Shown: in pieces, positions 21,289 through 24,026 of the stretch | How the letters are laid out: each line of letters starts with the position of its first letter | Numbering within the stretch: position 1 is the stretch's first letter | Assembly: GCA_004294195.1 (NCBI GenBank) | Contig: REAQ01000265.1 | Span: 1-24,026 of the forward strand | Source of the DNA: Sphingobacteriales bacterium | GTDB taxonomy: Bacteria > Bacteroidota > Bacteroidia > Chitinophagales > Chitinophagaceae | DNA length: 24,026 nucleotides | Direction of reading: 5' to 3' | Made by a program: the position numbers and the translations under genes | Notes under the pieces: generated by a model | The model's database searches: none | What the model saw: only the letters and a program-made list of their open reading frames with translations | What the model was told of the DNA's origin: nothing

Positions 21289-22329
21289 ATGAATAGGGAT
21301 ACTGCCTTTATGTTGCGTTGTGTGGAACTGGCCCGCAAAGGAGCTGGCCATGTTGCACCCAACCCCATGGTTGGTGCCGTGCTGGTGCATGGGCAGCGCA
21401 TCATCGGAGAAGGTTGGCACCAACAATATGGCGAGGCGCATGCAGAAGTGAACTGTATCAAAACTGTTGCCCCGCAAGATCAGGCATTGATACCGGAAGC
21501 AACGATGTATGTATCACTGGAGCCCTGTGCTCACTTTGGTAAAACACCACCTTGTGCAGACCTGATCATCGCGCATCAGATCCCCCGTGTGGTGATCGGG
21601 AGCCAGGATCCATTCCCTGATGTTAATGGAAAAGGTATCGCAAAACTCCGGGCCGCTGGCGTAGACGTAGTAACGGGTATTGCCTCAGAAGCATGTGAGG
21701 AATTGAATCACCGATTTTTCACCTTCCATCGCCACCATCGTCCCTATGTGATCCTGAAATGGGCGATGTCTGCAAATGGGAAAATGGCCGCCAACGGCGA
21801 CGAGCGGCTGCTTATCAGCAATGACCTCAGCAACAGATTGGTTCATCAATGGCGCAGTGAAGAAGCAGCCATCCTCGTGGGCTCCAGAACCGCCTTACTG
21901 GACAATCCATCCCTCACCAATAGACTGTGGACGGGACGGCATCCGATCCGCCTGGTGGTGGACATTGATCTTTCCCTGCCCGCACACCTGCATGTTTTTG
22001 ATGGCCAAACGCCCACCATCGTTTTCAATACCCTGAAACATGATATGAACGACGCTTTGAAGTTTTATCAGGTGACTGGCGATGTGGATCTGGTTAACCA
22101 GATCCTGCATGCTTTGTATGTACTGAAGATCCAGAGTGTGCTGGTGGAAGGCGGCGCAAAAACCCTGCAGGCATTTCTGGGCCAAAACTGCTGGGACGAG
22201 ATCAGGGTGATCACCAATACAACCCTTCATGTGGATCAGGGACTGCAGGCTCCCGCAGTGCCCGCTTCTGGCAAAAAAGAAACCCTTACATTGTTGAACG
22301 ATTTGGTGACCATATATTATCCCTCATGA
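21289..22329 (+). CDS. ribD: Bifunctional riboflavin biosynthesis deaminase/reductase RibD
   Basis: Carries out two successive steps of riboflavin synthesis: deamination of the pyrimidine made from GTP, then NADPH-dependent reduction of the ribosyl side chain. The N-terminal deaminase (1-145) has the zinc site: H and catalytic E in GEAHAEVNCIKTV, and the two cysteines in SLEPCAHFGKTPPCADLII; the substrate motif HVAPNPMVGAVLV precedes. The C-terminal reductase (about 148-346) starts with RPYVILKWAMSANGKMA and includes ILVGSRTALLDNPSLTNRLW and SVLVEGGAKTLQAF. Length is normal at 346. No other rib genes are in the window. The stop overlaps the start of the transporter gene by 4 bp (ATGA), implying translational coupling. 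Confidence 0.97.
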   Translation: MNRDTAFMLRCVELARKGAGHVAPNPMVGAVLVHGQRIIGEGWHQQYGEAHAEVNCIKTVAPQDQALIPEATMYVSLEPCAHFGKTPPCADLIIAHQIPRVVIGSQDPFPDVNGKGIAKLRAAGVDVVTGIASEACEELNHRFFTFHRHHRPYVILKWAMSANGKMAANGDERLLISNDLSNRLVHQWRSEEAAILVGSRTALLDNPSLTNRLWTGRHPIRLVVDIDLSLPAHLHVFDGQTPTIVFNTLKHDMNDALKFYQVTGDVDLVNQILHALYVLKIQSVLVEGGAKTLQAFLGQNCWDEIRVITNTTLHVDQGLQAPAVPASGKKETLTLLNDLVTIYYPS

Positions 22330-23207
22330 TTTATTTGATCCTAACCATTGTATTTACCTCTTGCCTTACCCTTGCGTTCAAAGTGCTGGGGAAGTACCAG
22401 ATTTCTTCTTTACAGGCCATCGTCTTTAACTATATCACCTGTGTGGTCATCGGCTCTTTTATGAATAAGGGTTATCCCGTGGATGCCATTACACAACAGG
22501 TTCCCTGGCTATGGTGGGCCATCGTGATGGGGGTGTTTTTCATTGTGCTGTTCAATGTTATCGCATTTACCTCCATCAATCTGGGTGTTGCTGTGGCGTC
22601 CGTAGCGTTTAAGTTATCTCTTGTGATACCTTTCCTGTTCACCATATTTTTCTATGGCGAGTCGTCTACCTGGATGAAATGGGCCGGTGTGATCATAGCG
22701 CTTGCGGCAGTAGTGATGACGAGTTGGCCACATAAAGAGATCGAAGGATCTTCACTTAAATCGGCACATGGATGGATCCTAGCCGTGCCCGCTGCCTTGT
22801 TTATTGGTAGTGGCGTGCTGGATGCGATTGTAGCACATGTAGATAAAGCTTTTCTCAATGAAACCAACAAGGACAGTTTTTTCATCGTTGCTTTTTCCAT
22901 AGCCGCACTGCTGGGCGGGTTGTATTTGATCTATCGATTGGTAACAGGGAAAGAGCGTTTTGACCCACGTTCCATCATCGGCGGGATCTGCATCGGCTTT
23001 CCCAATTATTTCTCTGTATGGTGCCTCATCAAAGTGCTTGGGGAGTACGAAGGCAACAGTTCTGCAATCTTCCCCATTGTTAATATTGGCATTGTACTCT
23101 TCAGCACCCTCGTTGCCTTTTTTGCCTTTCGTGAGAAATTGTCGAAACTCAACTGGGCCGGTATTGCATTGGCCGTTGCGGCGATCCTGTTAATGGCTTG
23201 GGGCTGA
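22326..23207 (+). CDS. EamA/DMT-family membrane transporter
   Basis: A 293-residue inner-membrane protein with about ten hydrophobic segments in the two-fold EamA repeat: first half 1-135 (starting YLILTIVFTSCLTLAFKVL, with LGVAVASVAFKLSLVIPFLFT and the end-of-repeat helix WAGVIIALAAVVMTSW), second half 150-293 (WILAVPAALFIGSGVLDAIVA, then SSAIFPIVNIGIVLFSTLVAFFAF and WAGIALAVAAILLMAWG). The family exports or imports small metabolites; the substrate cannot be told. Tight coupling to ribD (4-bp overlap) might hint at a link to flavin metabolism but this is only positional. The stop shares one base with the next start (TGATG). Confidence 0.88.
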   Translation: MIYLILTIVFTSCLTLAFKVLGKYQISSLQAIVFNYITCVVIGSFMNKGYPVDAITQQVPWLWWAIVMGVFFIVLFNVIAFTSINLGVAVASVAFKLSLVIPFLFTIFFYGESSTWMKWAGVIIALAAVVMTSWPHKEIEGSSLKSAHGWILAVPAALFIGSGVLDAIVAHVDKAFLNETNKDSFFIVAFSIAALLGGLYLIYRLVTGKERFDPRSIIGGICIGFPNYFSVWCLIKVLGEYEGNSSAIFPIVNIGIVLFSTLVAFFAFREKLSKLNWAGIALAVAAILLMAWG

Positions 23208-23635
23208 TGGCGGGGTTTCGTTTTCATACCATTGATACAGAAGGGCGTTCCGACTTCCGGGACAGGGGATCTAAATTTTTCGGTTATGCGTATCCGGTAG
23301 ATACGCCTGAGGACTGCAAGCTGCGTTTGCAAGCGTTGAAGAAAGAGCATCCCAAAGCCTCCCATTTTTGTTTGGCCTGGCGAATGGGGCCGGATGGGGA
23401 ACAGCATCGGGTAAGTGATGATGGAGAGCCTTCGGGTTCTGCAGGCAAGCCTATTGAGGGGCAGATCCTTAGCAGCGGATTGACCAATGTGATGGTTGTG
23501 GTGGTACGATATTTTGGCGGTTCTTTACTGGGTGTTCCGGGGTTGATCAACGCATATAAAACGGCAGCTGCTGAGGCCATTGCGCAGTGTACCATTGTGG
23601 AAAAAAATGTGGAGTACCTTTGTTGTTGTTCGTGA
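23207..23635 (+). CDS. YigZ/IMPACT-family protein, C-terminal domain missing
   Basis: The 142-residue product matches the N-terminal domain of the YigZ/IMPACT (UPF0029) family: KFFGYAYPVDTPEDC, HPKASHFCLAWRMGP, RVSDDGEPSGSAGKPI and the glycine-rich VVVVRYFGGSLLGVPGLINAYKTAAAEAI. The role of the family is unsettled (RNA or ribosome-linked). Full-length bacterial members have about 200 residues with a second, ferredoxin-like domain; here the frame stops right after IVEKNVEYLCCCS at 23635, where that domain should begin. The following ~220 bp contain broken reading frames. Either the gene was truncated by a deletion or insertion, or there is sequence error near this point. The start ATG overlaps the transporter stop (TGATG); an in-frame TTG at 23198 is unlikely. 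Family sure, intactness doubtful. Confidence 0.82.
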   Translation: MAGFRFHTIDTEGRSDFRDRGSKFFGYAYPVDTPEDCKLRLQALKKEHPKASHFCLAWRMGPDGEQHRVSDDGEPSGSAGKPIEGQILSSGLTNVMVVVVRYFGGSLLGVPGLINAYKTAAAEAIAQCTIVEKNVEYLCCCS

Positions 23636-23853
23636 AAATAAAAAGGGGAAAATTACCGCGGTCCGCAATATGCTTCCGTCAAAGCTGTAACCAAAGTAAT
23701 TTCATTGAGTGAGAAGATGAAAAACAAATTTCTATCCATCAAGGCAAGATCGTGATGACGGGCGGAAAGTATGGGGGCACCCCAACCGGAGTTTATTTAC
23801 AGCAATGATGTGTGGACACTAGAAAGAAAAAAATAGTCATCAATAAATCCGCC
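23636..23853 (+). pseudogene. Scrambled stretch with three short frame fragments, unrecognised
   Basis: No intact gene is seen between the YigZ-like stop and the DUF3052 start. Three protein-like fragments in different frames overlap: 23607-23690 (MWSTFVVVRENKKGKITAVR...), 23642-23755 (NYRGPQYASVKAVTKVISLSEK..., in the YigZ frame) and 23713-23808 (DEKQISIHQGKIVMTGGKY..., ending GVYLQQ and a stop). Read one after another by two shifts in the same direction they could be remnants of one short protein; I do not recognise it, and it does not resemble the missing YigZ domain. It could also be non-coding. Confidence 0.3.
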
Positions 23854-24026
23854 ATGAAAACAACGGGCTACTCAGGCACACCCCTCGCCAGGAAATTAGG
23901 AATAAAGGAAGGCTTCAAAATCCGGTTGGTCGATCAACCTGATTATTACTTTAACCTTTTTACTGATCTGCCGGAAACGCTTACCATCTTAAAGGACAAA
24001 AAGACAAAGAAGAACCTCATCCATTA
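23854..24026 (+). CDS. DUF3052 family protein, N-terminal part (3' end cut by window)
   Basis: The frame opens with an ATG and runs without stop to the window end, 57 full codons. The product starts MKTTGYSGTPLARKLGIKEG, then FKIRLVDQPDYYFNLFTDLPE, the N-terminal pattern I know from DUF3052 proteins, in which YSGTPLxKKLGIK is the hallmark. The function of the family is unknown. The upstream 40 bp are A-rich, as usual for translation starts in this phylum, and the gene would be independent of the damaged stretch before it. The family is assigned from motif memory only; the rest of the gene is outside the window. Confidence 0.75.
   Translation, partial: MKTTGYSGTPLARKLGIKEGFKIRLVDQPDYYFNLFTDLPETLTILKDKKTKKNLIH

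Overview
The window is a gene-dense stretch of a Bacteroidota chromosome, most likely a Chitinophagaceae/Chitinophagales-type organism. This is judged from the protein families (PafA-type alkaline phosphatase, LolA, split transhydrogenase PntAA/PntAB/PntB, an alpha-oxoamine synthase of the type common in this phylum, DUF3052, NamZ/DUF1343), the lack of Shine-Dalgarno-like leaders, and repeated TAnnTTTG boxes, the -7 promoter motif of Bacteroidota. Nearly all genes are housekeeping genes. I see no phage, IS element, CRISPR array, tRNA or rRNA.

Layout. 1-2008 (+): 3' part of ftsK, then lolA. 2062-2619 (-): ubiX, divergent from a secreted thioredoxin-like gene (2655-3194, +). 3477-4733 (-): alpha-oxoamine synthase, divergent from a PafA-like phosphatase (4831, +), which starts a long plus-strand series: thyA, folA, a SAM methyltransferase, pntAA-pntAB-pntB, an RsmF-like rRNA methylase and a LysM protein (to 13961). 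13972-16158 (-): fmt and namZ. 16267-16698 (+): SlyD-like FKBP. 16753-17298 (-): unknown membrane protein. 17366-18613 (+): pepT. 18673-19038 (-): small membrane protein. 19104-20261 (+): exbB-exbD. 20418-21251 (-): prmC. 21289-23635 (+): ribD, a DMT transporter and a C-terminally short YigZ/IMPACT gene, translationally coupled. The window closes with a scrambled ~220 bp stretch and the start of a DUF3052 gene.

Genes that work together: thyA and folA form the dTMP/tetrahydrofolate cycle; the three pnt genes make the proton-translocating transhydrogenase that supplies NADPH; exbB-exbD form a proton-driven motor pair; ftsK, fmt, prmC, the rRNA methylase and the FKBP serve chromosome segregation, translation and folding; lolA, the LysM protein, NamZ and ExbBD serve the envelope.

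The most unusual structure is not a gene. All six convergent gene junctions are filled with a short-period (7-8 bp) tandem repeat arranged as a palindrome or hairpin that abuts or overlaps the stop codons. The repeat units differ, but two junctions 17 kb apart share a 20-bp identical block. One junction has a perfect 34-bp inverted repeat, and another a ~160 bp composite element. A second pattern is TAnnTTTG boxes only 4-7 nt before several start codons, suggesting leaderless or nearly leaderless mRNAs. I found no convincing new multi-gene system.
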